Shown here: positions 31,045 to 41,214 of the stretch, piece by piece
Layout of the letters: each line of letters opens with the position of its first letter
Numbering within the stretch: position 1 is the stretch's first letter
NCBI GenBank assembly: GCA_023213315.1
Contig: JAKCPI010007843.1
Location: 1 to 64,000 of the forward strand
Length of the DNA: 64,000 nt
DNA from: Euborellia annulipes
Lineage: Eukaryota; Arthropoda; Insecta; Dermaptera; Anisolabididae
Reading direction: 5' to 3'
The notes under the pieces: model-generated
What the model was told of the DNA's origin: nothing
The model's input: the letters and a program-made list of their open reading frames with translations, nothing else
The model's database searches: none
Translations under genes and position numbers: made by a program

Positions 31045-31375
31045 TATATTCCCCGGCATCAAACCTTTTGAAACTTCGATTAATCGATTTTTCATCGATT
31101 ATTGTGTAAATAATCGATTATTTTCGGGAAATATGCGAAAAAAAGATCAAATGATTTCCGCGAGAGGGAAAAATGAAAATTTTACTTGGAAAAAAAGGTG
31201 TGTATTCAATTGTTTTTTTCATAATTGATTCTTTTTTCTTCTGTCCAGATACAATAATCGATTAATCCGAATAATCGGAATAATCGAATAATCGAAGTAA
31301 TAGATTAATCGGAATAATCGATTATTTTTCATAATCGATAATCGATTATTTTTTTCCTTAATCGAACATCCCTAA
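31045..31375. repeat. AATCGATTA-rich element, hAT-like right end
   Basis: Blocks of ATCGATTA/TAATCGAT words (31078-31130 and 31255-31360) flank a short centre. The right end reads CGAACATCCCTA, whose complement TAGGGATGTTCG resembles common hAT termini. The left terminus is not clear. The simple word content makes chance open frames likely. Confidence 0.55.
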
Positions 31376-31590
31376 TCTTCATATATTTCCTATGGGAGAG
31401 ATCGTCACTTCAACAATCAATAACTCAAAAAGTTCTAGAAATTTCGGGACGAAAATAATTTTCCTGTAATCTCTAGAAGGTCCTAAAAAATTTGGTTTCA
31501 ACATTACTGTAAGTTGGCCAAATAGAGCGTGACAGACAGACAGAGAGACGGATATTAGCGATTATACATATAAAGAGAAATATTCTTCTT
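31376..31590 (+). repeat. second copy of the GACAGACAGA...ATTAGCGA repeat
   Basis: AAGTTGGCCAAATAGAGCGTGACAGACAGACAGAGAGACGGATATTAGCGATTATACATATA aligns with 508-570. The upstream part (TTTCGGGACGAAAATAAT, TCTAGAAGGTCC) is more diverged between the two. Confidence 0.55.
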
Positions 31591-32310
31591 TATCAAAATA
31601 TTAGTATGAATTCATTCATTTTGTGCTGAATAGTAAATCAAGCCCAGGGCGGTCTTATGAATTTGTACGTTTCTCATTGCGCTTAAAACTAAATAAATTA
31701 TTATTTATTTTTACTCTGTTTAAATTCATTTTTTTTATGCAAATTTTCTTGGTTGACCTCGCTGTCTTTTAGTTTAAACAAATGAAGCTATTTTATTCAA
31801 ATATTGAAAAATCAATTACTAAGCAGTCGAGAATTTTTTTTTCTGTAAAATTTTAATAAATTCACAAGTTTCTGGTAGATTAATGATAAATCAAATCTAA
31901 TATGATCTTAATAATCATATAAAAAACATCTCTTTAAGGTAAAGAGATTATTTTTCCATTTTAATATTTCAAATAAAAGCTTTCTAAGACAACGAAGCTG
32001 GAGATTTTCTCGCTCTTAAGAACATTCCAACTTAACAAGTAATAAAGTCATGATTAATTTTATTAAAAATATTTTTTTATTAAAAAGTCAAGAGGGATTA
32101 AGTAAAATTTCAGTTTCTCTAAGTGATGGTGCAGGTTTATTATCTTTTACCCTATTTTTTTATAAATAAATCCTCTTCCACTCACGAGACATTGTTTTTA
32201 ATTATTACTACTAAGCATCAAAAGATTTAGGAATGCTGAGAAAATTTAATAAACAGAGAATGGAATCTTTTTTTACAATCTCAATTCACTCCAAATTTTA
32301 AGATCTCATC
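31591..32310. other. AT-rich stretch, nothing recognised
   Basis: No gene, family match or strong inverted repeat. AGGTAAAGAGATT at about 31938 is isolated. Confidence 0.4.
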
Positions 32311-32315
32311 CTCTC

Positions 32316-32717
32316 CTAAGGCTGAACGCACACTAATTGAGCAAAAACGCTCTTGATTAATCGTGCCTAAAAGTTTTTTCAAATGAGGGAACGTACACCG
32401 AGGAGGTAAAACACAATTGAGCATGATTCGACATCATTGGACAAAATGTTTTTGTCATTGAACGTTTTTGCCTAATCGGTGTGCGTTGGCATTGGACAAA
32501 ATGTTTTGTCATTGAACGTTTTTGCTCAATGGCCGAACATTTTGTCCAATGCCAACGCATACCGATTGAGCAAAACGCTCAATGGCAAAACATTTTGACG
32601 AATGGCAAAACATTTTTGTTCAATGACAAAACATTTTGCCTAATTGGTGTGCGTTGGCATTGAGCAAAACGTTTTGTCCAAGAGCGTTTTGCTCAAATGG
32701 TGTGCTTTCAGCCTAAG
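32316..32717. mobile_element. element with GGCTGAACGCACAC...GTGTGCTTTCAGCC ends and internal inverted words
   Basis: TAAGGCTGAACGCACACTAATTGAGCAAAA and TTTTGCTCAAATGGTGTGCTTTCAGCCTAA form the ends. The interior is built from repeated units of ATTGGACAAAATGTTTTGTC, CATTGAACGTTTTTGC and GGTGTGCGTTGGCATTG in both orientations. The apparent open frames on both strands come from these repeats, not from a gene. Confidence 0.8.
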
Positions 32718-32746
32718 ACTATAAATTTTCTGATAATATTTTCATA

Positions 32747-33663
32747 TTTTTACTTTCTCTTGTCTATATATTAATATGTTAATATAAATTCGATGCCGAA
32801 ATTTTGAAGGAAATAGACGTTTTGAAGTCAAAAAAGTGGGTCCCACAAAATGGTCTGTTTGTTTGTCAGTGAACAAAATAAAATTTATCACAAAAACGAA
32901 AAAAGCTAGGAGCTTTTATATTTGAGTTAGGTATATTCAGTATCACGAATCTTCTGAAAAAAATCGTCCAAAGAGTAACTAGTATTTTACTGTTGTAGTT
33001 TTTCAATTTTTCTAGATTTTTTCAAAATTCACTCTTAACGATTTTGATCAAAATTTTATAAATCACTTATTTTTTAGATGCTCTTTAAAATTTATATTCT
33101 CATTTTTGTTTTTAAAATTGTTTGAGGCACTCTTTACTCTTGAACTTACTAGGAAAAATGATTACCTTAGTACAAAAATATAAATACAGTAGAGTCCCGT
33201 TAATCCGAACTAATTGGGACCGAGGGTCGTTCGGATTATCGGGAAGTTCAGATTAACCGGAATTGTAAGCTTGAATTAGTTAATTTTGATAATAAAGTCG
33301 TATTTATAACGTTGTAAACCGTGAAACTTGTCGGTGATATTGCTTATACTATTTCTCTATTTTTTATAATTCGTATTTTTTAATAAAATAAAGTTCCTTT
33401 AATGTCTAATTTTCATTTATATTCCTCTTAAAAAAAAAAAAAAAAAATCGTAGGCAAAAAGAGTTCGGATTATCCGGAAGTTCGGATTAGCGAGGTTCGG
33501 ATTACAGGGACTCTACTGTATTATATTTTTTTTATTTTAAATTTTATTATACCGTCGGAAACTAAATATATATCGACACAAAATCTGGTATGACAAGGAC
33601 ATAACAACTATCAAATAGCGAAGGTAAGAGAAAGTTGTGCGCTGTGCGACCAGTCACACCATA
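32747..33663 (-). repeat. HP family copy 10 (B to A), split by a pogo/Tigger-like MITE
   Basis: The B end TTTTTACTTTCTCTTGTCTATATA is followed by GATTTTG-type B-proximal sequence (eroded), GGTCTGTTTGTTTGTCAGTG, the core with TTTTTTAGATGCTCTTTAAAA, and ATTACCTTAGTACAAAAATATAAA. After the insertion it resumes with TTATACCGTCGGAAACTAAATATATATCGACACAAAATCTGGTATGAC and an A hairpin ending at 33663. Its complete type-1 order confirms that A and B are opposite ends of one unit. Confidence 0.8.
33187..33518. mobile_element. pogo/Tigger-like MITE, CAGTAGAGTCCCGTTAATCC ends
   Basis: CAGTAGAGTCCCGTTAATCC is answered by a right end GGATTACAGGGACTCTACTG, with TA on both sides (33185-33186, 33519-33520). 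Subterminal CGGATTATCGGGAAGTTC repeats occur inside both ends. The terminal sequence is characteristic of pogo/Tigger-group elements. No transposase is present. Confidence 0.85.
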
Positions 33664-33714
33664 AAATGATTATTTAAAAAATAGACCGCACTCTAATTAA
33701 CATATGAATTTTTA

Positions 33715-33800
33715 TAGCTATCTTATGAAGCCTTTTTTGTGGAATGGGCGGTTGCCTATTAGTCAGGCGCTAATCCTGTTAGAGATCCGAATTCGAGCAT
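33715..33800 (+). repeat. possible tRNA-derived SINE head
   Basis: TATTAGTCAGGCGCTAATCC (A-box-like) and AGATCCGAATTCGAGCAT (B-box-like) have tRNA-like spacing. The body downstream (to about 34030) is of mixed composition without a matched copy in this window, so the call is tentative. Confidence 0.4.
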
Positions 33801-34412
33801 ACAATCTGAGAATAGTAAATTGTTTTACTTTAAGTATCATAGCATGTGTCATTTTAATATAATAGAGAGCAGACTCGCCACTGAGGGCTCTGGCTCTCTC
33901 TCTGCCATATCTTCATTTAGGAAATATATTGATTGGTACTTTACAACCTATTAGAGCATTATTCCGAAACCACCAGTTCATTCTATAAGCCAGCAAATCA
34001 ATTAAATGTAGATTCGCAAAGCCATGCCATTCGTTAGGCATCCATATTATCCTTAAAACATCATTGATATGGAACTTAATTATAAAAAACATTTTGTCAT
34101 CTTAGAAATATGAATTAAAATCTAATAATCATTTAAATATTTACACAAGCGTAGCTTAATTTTTCTTATTAGCAAAAACAAAATTTTAAAGCTAAGGTTA
34201 AGAAAAATATAGCTACATCTCAATATTTAAATTCAAATTATATGTGTAAATTTATTTTGAAAATATTAATATATAGGCAACTAAATTTACATATTTTTGC
34301 CATGAATATTCTTTTTATTTTTGTCAAGACACTTTATCTTAAGTTATAAGACTGCATATAATGAGAACATGTAATAAAAAACAACTTACAGTTAGATATA
34401 CTGTAGTGTGTA

Positions 34413-34600
34413 CAGTGAGAGACATTATTAAGTTCCACCCATGCGTTTTCTACTTGTGATTATTTCATTGTTTTTAAAAAAATATTATATATTTTTTAAT
34501 GGAAACATTCAAGGTTCAAGCCTAGAAAATTTCCAATAAAGATTTTTCTTTTCTTTTATAAAAACAATGAAATAATCACAAGTAGAAAACACATGGGTTA
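34413..34600. mobile_element. CAGTGAG...-type MITE, copy b (right end lost)
   Basis: TA then CAGTGAGAGACATTATTAAG begins a palindrome with CTACTTGTGATTATTTCATTG and its complement, as in copies a, c and d. The right arm stops after AGAAAACACATGGGTTAGG; the CTCACTG terminus is missing. Confidence 0.75.
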
Positions 34601-34786
34601 GGGGTTAGACAAATAATTATGAAATGAAAAAGAAATATGAACAGATTTATGCTGAGGAACTTTGACAGATGATACAATCGAATCTATCTCTCTTAAGAAC
34701 CAGAATTCAAGGCGCATGTCTTTATTCTACCCTAATTAGCCAACGGGATATTATTTAGACACCTAGCACAAGAGGCGTATACTCTA

Positions 34787-35320
34787 AGGGTTGGTTGCAT
34801 CAGTCAGGGTCAGTTTGTTTACTTTGGACAAATGACTTTATTGTTATGCAGAAACTCACTTCAGTTTTATTCTTAAATAGTAAAATATACGATATTTCAT
34901 CATTTAATTGTTAAAATAAGATATGTTTCTTATTTTGATTTTGATTCAACTTCTTTTAACAATTGATAAAATGATGAGATGTCGTATTTTTTATAATATG
35001 TTATAGGCAGGAGTTCGAGGGTTGGCAACTTCCTCTGGCGATTCGTATATTCTCCTAATTTCAGCTAACCTATTGCATATCTGTTTATTTTTTTGAAAAT
35101 TTTGGTGAAAAAATTAATATTTTTTAAATTAATTATTTCAATTTAATATTATTTATTTAAATTAATTTCAATTTTTATTTTTAATAATTTTTATAAGATG
35201 ACCTATGAAGTTGCTACCTCCACAAACAGAAGAGGATTTGTTTCCCTGGAAGAGGGTTTCTGTACTACAAACTAACTATAGGTCAACTAACTGACCGTAA
35301 CTGATGCAACCGGACCTAAC
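34787..35320. mobile_element. element with GGTTGCATCAGT ends
   Basis: GGTTGGTTGCATCAGTCAGG (34789) and CTGACCGTAACTGATGCAACC (35291-35311) form inverted ends. An inner inverted pair lies at 34875-34990 (ATACGATATTTCATCATTTAATTGTTAAAA / TTTTAACAATTGATAAAATGATGAGATGTCGTAT). No coding sequence. Confidence 0.65.
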
Positions 35321-35654
35321 TGTGCTATGGCCCAAGGACGAACGAGAATTTAAAAATTTAAAGAGAGTTTGAATGACATTTTTTAACATGTTACATTCAA
35401 ATGCTTAAAGAATAATTAAAATTGAAGAAGAAATTGACCTCTATATATAACGACCACCCTAATTTATCTGTTTAATGTTTTTTATGGTTATGTGAAAAAA
35501 TTTAACCAAAATTTGTCCTAGAGAGGATCGTGTTCTCTGCCTTTATTCAGGACAGTAAAACACCCCCTATTCCCACATAATAACAAAATGTTTAAAATAT
35601 TAAGGGTAAGCCGTCTAGGGGAGAATCAAGAGAATGCTTATGTTTTTGACAAGA

Positions 35655-35750
35655 GGGGGGAGTTAAACAGTTGCTTACGTAAACATTTTTAAAAGAAAAA
35701 AAAACATATTTTGAAATGTTTACGTAAGCGAGCAACTTATTGTCGCTGAT
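35655..35750. repeat. hairpin GTTGCTTACGTAAACATTT / AAATGTTTACGTAAGCGAGCAAC
   Basis: The arms are about 20 bp around an A-rich loop. It may be a remnant of a small palindromic element. Confidence 0.6.
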
Positions 35751-35759
35751 AATTCGGAG

Positions 35760-36160
35760 ACGGTCTAAAATAGCGAAAAAATTTATTTACTCCATACTTG
35801 AATAGCCCCTTATATCTCGAAAATATATTTGGAAAATGCTTCAAAAGCAAGCTTGTTCTTTTACTGCAGTAAGAGTTAAAAAAAATTATCTATTATAATT
35901 TATTTGGTCTCTTTAGAGTAGGTCTGCCATTGCGTGTTTCTTCCATCTTAACCGGGATACTTTTTATGTAATGTTTAGAAACGCATAAAGAAATTCAATT
36001 AAAGAACTCGGAGATACCAGAGGTCTTTTAGTTCCATTTGGCATCATTTTCTTTACAAATATTTAGATTTACGAAATTCAATGCCGGGAGAAATTATAAA
36101 ATTGTTTTTGAAACTCTGCGTATTTGAATCTTGCTTTATATGATTTATACTAAATAGTGA
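35760..36160. other. unassigned AT-rich stretch
   Basis: The stretch is moderately mixed in composition. No open frame with family resemblance and no repeat match. Confidence 0.4.
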
Positions 36161-36167
36161 GATGATT

Positions 36168-37206
36168 AAAAAGTCTGGCGAACAGCACACAAATTTCTCT
36201 TACCCTTCGGTAAGTTAAAGTTGTGCACCTTGCTTGTCACACCAGAATTTTTGTGTCGAGATATATTTTTTTCCCATAGCACCTTACTTGACGACTTGCA
36301 TTTCATAAGTAAAAAAAAGTAAAAAAGTCAATTGATTCAAAATATTCATAGTCTCTGTGGATTTTAAATGTTGACTGCTTGAAATAAACTTTGGGTATTT
36401 TTCAAAATGTTAATCTTTTATTTGGATATTTTATACACAATAGAGAATCCTAAATACAAAATTTCATAAGAATTGGAAAACATTTTTTTAAATGTGAAAA
36501 AAGTTCCAAACGGAGGGGCCGGGATCCCCTTTTTAATCGGAATTTACATGCAAATCCTTATAGGGATTTAACATTGGCTCTATGCAAGAAAGAGGCGGAA
36601 AACGAATTTGAAAAATCAGAAATACATCAGTAAGGTGTATTTCAAACAATTTTCACGGAATATTTTAATAATATACTTTTTAAAAAGCACCTAAAAAAAT
36701 AATTTTAATCAAAAAGGAAAAACATTTTAAACACCGGCAACCATTTCTCCTATCTTTCATATAAAGTACATGAAAAGTGTGCTTCAAAAGATTTCAAAGG
36801 CAAGATAAAAAAGAATATACATTTTAAAGAGCATCTAAAAAATAATTGATTTATGAATTTTAAACAAAATCGTTGGAGCGAATTTTGAGAAAATCGAAAA
36901 AAATGTACACCAGTAAAGTACTAGTACTTTTTGGCCGATTTTGTTCAAAAGCTTATTTTCAGAACTTAGGAGGGTGCCTAACTTGAATATAAAATTTCAA
37001 CCTCCTAGTTCAATTCCTTCATGCTTTAAATTGAACCCAGTCACACAGACAGACCATGTCGCGAAAACCAATTTTTTGGATTCAGGGGACCTCAAAAACG
37101 TGTATATCCATCAAAATCTCGACATCGAATTTTTGACATGAATCCAATACTTTCTCTCTATATATATGTATATTAACATATACATATAGGTAAGAGAAAG
37201 TAAAAA
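36168..37206 (+). repeat. HP family copy 11 (A to B, long form)
   Basis: The A hairpin (AAGTCTGGCGAACAGCACAC ... GTGCACCTTGCTTGTCACACCAGA) is followed by the type-2 flank, the AAGCAGTCAACATTT-region and the GGGATCCCCTTTTTAATCGG block. The type-1-like second half then follows from TTTCATATAAAGTACATGAAAAGTG to the B hairpin at 37145-37206. At about 1040 bp it is the best long form. It joins type-2 and type-1 core segments, which explains the two shorter classes as deletion derivatives. Confidence 0.82.
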
Positions 37207-37227
37207 TTAATAATGAAATACCGTAAA

Positions 37228-37440
37228 TATGCCTAACTTAAACATAAAATTTCAACCTCGTAACTCTCATTTCCTTTATCTTTAAAAATGCCCACACACA
37301 CACACACACAGACCAATTTGCGGGACTCTTTTGGACTCAGATGACCTCAAAACATGTATATCCATCAAAATCTCGACATCTAATTTTTGATACGATACTT
37401 TCTCTCTATATATAACATATAGATAAGAGAAAGTAAAAAA
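37228..37440 (+). repeat. HP family copy 12 (B-proximal fragment)
   Basis: It starts at CCTAACTTAAACATAAAATTTCAACCTCG and runs through ACACACACACAGACC and ATCAAAATCTCGACATC to a B hairpin. It lies 22 bp after the B end of copy 11 in the same orientation, giving tandem B ends. Confidence 0.8.
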
Positions 37441-38448
37441 TGATTTAGCCCAGAAAATCTAATAAATAATTAATCTTGAAACCTAGAAATTGGATAATTT
37501 TTGGAGAAAAAGTACTTTTTTTAGTTTTATTCTTGCTCTTACTCATTCAGACGCTTTTAATCATAGGCTATCTGTCTTATTTTTCTCGTTTTTGATTGAT
37601 TAAGGGATCAAATTCTCTAAAATGTTTATATCGGCCATATTCTTCCATTTTAATATTAAGATTGACCTTTATATGAAATAACTCCTCTTTATTATTATAT
37701 ACGGTATAATAGTGCGGGAAAGTAAAAATGTTGATTTTGCCGATAATTTATCTATTTTTATAACGAATATTTTATTTTCGAACTTTTATTAATATCATAA
37801 TTCCATTTTAATAAATGTTACAATTCATTTCTAAGGAATGATAGTAGGGTAAATAACTAATTAAAGATTTTTTTTTTTAATTTCGTGATTAATTTTCAGT
37901 TTGTTTAAAAAGAAATCTAATATTTTTTCAAAAAACCTAATTTTTTAAGCAAAAAATTATCGAAAAATTGTCATTATTCCGCAATGGATATCTATTTGAC
38001 CATAAAAACTACATTTAAACTAAATATATATTTTTTTAAAGAAAAGTCAGTTATTTTATTAAGGCACTATTTATTCGATTAAATGTGAGAAAGAACTTCT
38101 CTGCTGTTTATCATAATGACACACATGGTTAAAGGGAGAGAGCAGCAGGATTAATGAGAGAGATTATTGCTCAACCTCGATTGTGGTTAAATATCAAAGT
38201 ACTGTACATAGTAGTTCTGCATATTTGGAGGAAACAGTAACAATTTAGGCCAAATTCTCGATATCGTTTCAATTTTTTTTCTAAAAAGCAAAATATAATA
38301 AAAGCAATAAAATATAATACTCATACTTTTTTGGTTGAAAAAAAAAAAATTTTTTTTATAAGCCGAAGGGAAAGAGAAGTAATTCTCTTTTAAATTCTTT
38401 CCAGATTTAAATTTCATTTTATTATTTAATTTTGTACAAAAAATCAAC
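37441..38448. other. AT-rich stretch, nothing recognised
   Basis: No gene or dispersed family was identified. A G-rich AGGGAGAGAGCAGCAGG word lies at about 38133. Confidence 0.4.
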
Positions 38449-38852
38449 TTAAGGTGCGCGTCTCGAAAAGTCGTTAGAAAGCTTTTGACTACCGAGTTCC
38501 TCTAGGCGGCAAGAGATGGCGTTAGTGTTCCCCATAGGAAAACAAGGGACAAATTGCATTTCATTCTAGACTTTCCAGCTAATTAATTAAAGGCAAAAAA
38601 ATTAATTATTTTTTAACACAACGATTACTAATTTAATTATCTACTACTTATAGAGCTCCTTTTTGTAAAATATCTTTTATTTAATGCGATTAATCTAAAA
38701 AAAAAATTTTTTTTTCGAAAATCAAAAAAAGGTCTTCTATAAGTTGTAGATATTTTAAATAGCTTTAATTTAAAAAAAATTTGAGGTCGATAGCTTCTAA
38801 ATTGTGGCCGCTGGAAAGTCCCAAAATTAGAACCCCGAGACGCGCACCTTAA
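38449..38852. mobile_element. TTAA-flanked element, GGTGCGCGTCTCG ends
   Basis: TTAAGGTGCGCGTCTCG on the left and CGAGACGCGCACCTTAA on the right are exact complements, with TTAA at both outer edges. A TTAA target is typical of piggyBac-type insertion, but the ends are not the usual CCY-type, so the assignment is tentative. Subterminal CTTTCCAGC / GCTGGAAAG is a second inverted pair. No transposase. Confidence 0.75.
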
Positions 38853-38899
38853 CTACTTCACTGAGAAGATATATTTATATTTAATATGACAAAAATTAT

Positions 38900-39098
38900 G
38901 ATTTTATGTAAATCGTGTTAGCAAAGTTCTTCGATTAATGGATTTATTTAATAATTTGTGACCGATTTAAAATTTTAATGTAAAAAACACATTCCTATAA
39001 AATTTCATCTTTGAGTTTTTTGTTATCGTGTTCACACACAGACATAATTTAAAATTTTATTTTCTTTTGAAAATTTGTAGACATGATGAATCATATAT
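38900..39098 (+). repeat. second CACACACAGACATAATT-type repeat (interrupted copy)
   Basis: GAGTTTTTTGTTATCGTGTTCACACACAGACATAATTTAAAATTTTATTTTC resembles 55330-55395 (TTTTCAAGATATCGGTTTCACACACACACACAGACATAATTCC). It also resembles, more distantly, the HP segment TTCTTGAGATATTTTGTTCACAGACAGACC. It is broken at 39098 by the inverted-repeat element that follows. Confidence 0.5.
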
Positions 39099-39350
39099 GG
39101 ACCCTGTTACGCATTAGTGTGTCAAGCGCCAGCTACCGAATTTTGAGAAAATTAACATTAAAGTTTTTTGTTTTCATTGGATAATGTATAATTTTTTTGT
39201 CATTTGTGCAAGTAACATTAAATATAAATTTTTTTACGACATATTTCATAAAAAAAATACTATTAATTATAGCATATGAAACAATATTCAGTGCTTAACT
39301 CAATTTTTAATTTTTTTTGGCGCTTGACACACTAATGCATAACAGGGTCC
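39099..39350. mobile_element. element with GGACCCTGTTACGCATTAGT ends
   Basis: GGACCCTGTTACGCATTAGTG and CACTAATGCATAACAGGGTCC are inverted ends, extended inward by GTGTCAAGCGCCA / TGGCGCTTGACAC. The flanking bases ATAT / ATAT may be the duplication. No coding sequence. Confidence 0.8.
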
Positions 39351-39738
39351 ATATAATCATAAAGTCTCGAATGGATTCAGATAGTTGGCGTAAATTTAAA
39401 ATTTAACTAATTAAATGAGAGATTTGTATATATGTTGGGTCATTTCTTAAAAAAAAAAAAAAAAAAAAATGTCATAATCACGATATATTCGATGTTTATC
39501 CAAAGTTTGAATAATTTCTCTATTGTAGACTGTTCTATATACAGTATATAGAATAAAATCCCTAAATAATCAGCCTTCACAGCTGATCCAAAAGTTATTT
39601 TGAAAGCGCATCAATATATTGAACGGTGTGAAAACATCAAACATTTTGTTTAAATCAACAAATCCTAAGGCTGCCTATCTATATATCATCCCAATTAAAA
39701 AATTCTATATTTATTTATTAATAAAACTTGCTATATTC

Positions 39739-39962
39739 TTCTGTCCTCGCCCCGCGATGCGGGGTCGGCGGACCTCACTCTTTTCCCTCCAACCCTATCA
39801 AGCGTTTTTGCGACCAGAAGAAATAGGACAGGCCCGTCGCACGGTCTGACGCCTATTGAAAAGAGGAAGGGACAGACATTTAAAGAACTGAAGGACTGTC
39901 CCAGCTCGGGCAGCTCGTGGTCGCCATCCACGTACCCACAAGATGTGGGCCCCTGAGCGATA
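39739..39962 (+). repeat. structured SINE-like element, full-length reference copy
   Basis: The 5' part TCCTCGCCCCGCGATGCGGGGTCGGCGGACC (stem CCCGC/GCGGG) is followed by TTTTTGCGACCAGAAGAAATAGGACAGG and GTCGCACGGTCTGACGCC. A purine-rich linker and CCAGCTCGGGCAGCTCGTGG come next, then the twin hairpins CGTGG-TCGCCAT-CCACG and CCCACA-AGA-TGTGGG, and GGCCCCTGAGCGAT before an A-rich tail. It is very GC-rich against the local background. Family copies lie at 25990, 28237, 50893, 61466 and 63811, all on the plus strand. No tRNA boxes were recognised, so the ancestral RNA is unknown. Confidence 0.8.
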
Positions 39963-40099
39963 TAAAATAAAACTTACGATATGAAAATTATTAAATAAAA
40001 TAACAGACTAGAATATGTGCGATCTTAACGCTGACAATAATAAGCGAACACCTCTACTCCCTCGTAATGTCCTTTGTTAATGTTTTTTCATTATTTCCT

Positions 40100-40133
40100 T
40101 TTTTTTACTTTCTCTTACCTATGTATATATGTA

Positions 40134-40166
<33 letters not shown>

Positions 40167-40687
40167 AAGTATCAGATTCATGAAAGATTCAAACAAAATA
40201 TCTAAATAACAAAAAGAGCAATGGGATTGAAATTTTATATTTAAGTTAGGTACCCCTCTGGGACGTGACACAAAGCTTATGAACAAAATCGGCCATAAAG
40301 TACTACTAATTTACTGATGTGTTTTTTCAGTTTTTTTCTATTTTCTCAAAATTCGCTCCAACGATTTTGATTAAAATTCAAAAATTTATTATTTTTAGAT
40401 GCTCTTTAAAATGTATATTCTCATTTTGACATTGAAATCTTTTGAAGGACACTTTACTCTTGTAATTCATAGGAAAGGTAATGAGAAATGGTTGCCATGG
40501 TAACAGAATATAAATATTAATATCTTCCCATGTTCATTAATTTTACATCTTTAATTCTAATATATCGGCGGAAACTTAATATATATCGATACAAAAAAAA
40601 TCTGGTGTGCCACGCACAGAACACAACTTTCGATTAGCCAAGGTAAGAGAAAGTTGTGTGCTGTACGACTATCACTCCAGTTTTTTA
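40100..40687 (-). repeat. HP family copy 13 (B to A)
   Basis: The B end has an expanded (AT)n loop (40128-40160). The type-1 core is present, lacking the CACAGACAGACC block (joined CAAACAAAATATCTAAATAACAAAAAGAGC). The A hairpin lies at about 40600-40687 (AATCTGGTGTGCCACGCAC ... GTACGACTATCACTCCAG). Confidence 0.8.
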
Positions 40688-40874
40688 TGTTTTTATTTTA
40701 TTTCCTATCCTGAATAAGGTTGTTAATAGTAAGCAAATATGAAAGTATTGAATTGTAGCCTATTGTTAATTATCTAGTCATTGATTGTTGTGAGTATGCA
40801 CATACACAAACAGGGAAGATCTTAAACTATTTAATCTACAAAGAATTCTCAATCGTATTAAAAATAAACTCAAG

Positions 40875-40968
40875 TAGGAATATCAAATTTCAACCCGGCT
40901 TTCATTCATGTCTTCTCAAATGGCCCTGGCGACAGATGGATTAAGTTGAAATTTGATATTATAGGTTT
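40875..40968. repeat. hairpin TATCAAATTTCAAC / GTTGAAATTTGATA
   Basis: These 14-bp exact inverted arms surround TTTCATTCATGTCTTCTCAAATGGCC... It may be a small element; the boundaries are not resolved. Confidence 0.55.
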
Positions 40969-41214
40969 GATAAGCGTCCAGTTCCTAATTAGCTATCATA
41001 TAAATATCCTGTGACATTTTCTCAGTAATAATTTAATAAAACTTGATGTAAATAAAATTTTTAAAATCATGAAATATTACGAGTTGTTAGATACAACATC
41101 AAAAGACAAGTTTTATTAAATTGGGATAGGGTTTATTATTTATTTTTTCATGAACAATTTAAAAATGTTCTCTATTTATAGATGGTGATCTGATCGATAT
41201 ATCGAGCTTTGGTG

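Noticed and set aside
31078..31360. Regulatory array of homeodomain-like ATCGATTA/TAATCGAT sites
   Set aside because: The words are reiterated as in a simple-sequence-rich element with a hAT-like end, so they are better explained as repeat structure than as an enhancer.
36941..37141. Open frame whose translation recurs in another HP copy (minus strand 48839-49042)
   Set aside because: The similarity follows from nucleotide identity of the HP repeat. Other copies have stops and frameshifts in the same place, and no protein family resemblance was seen.
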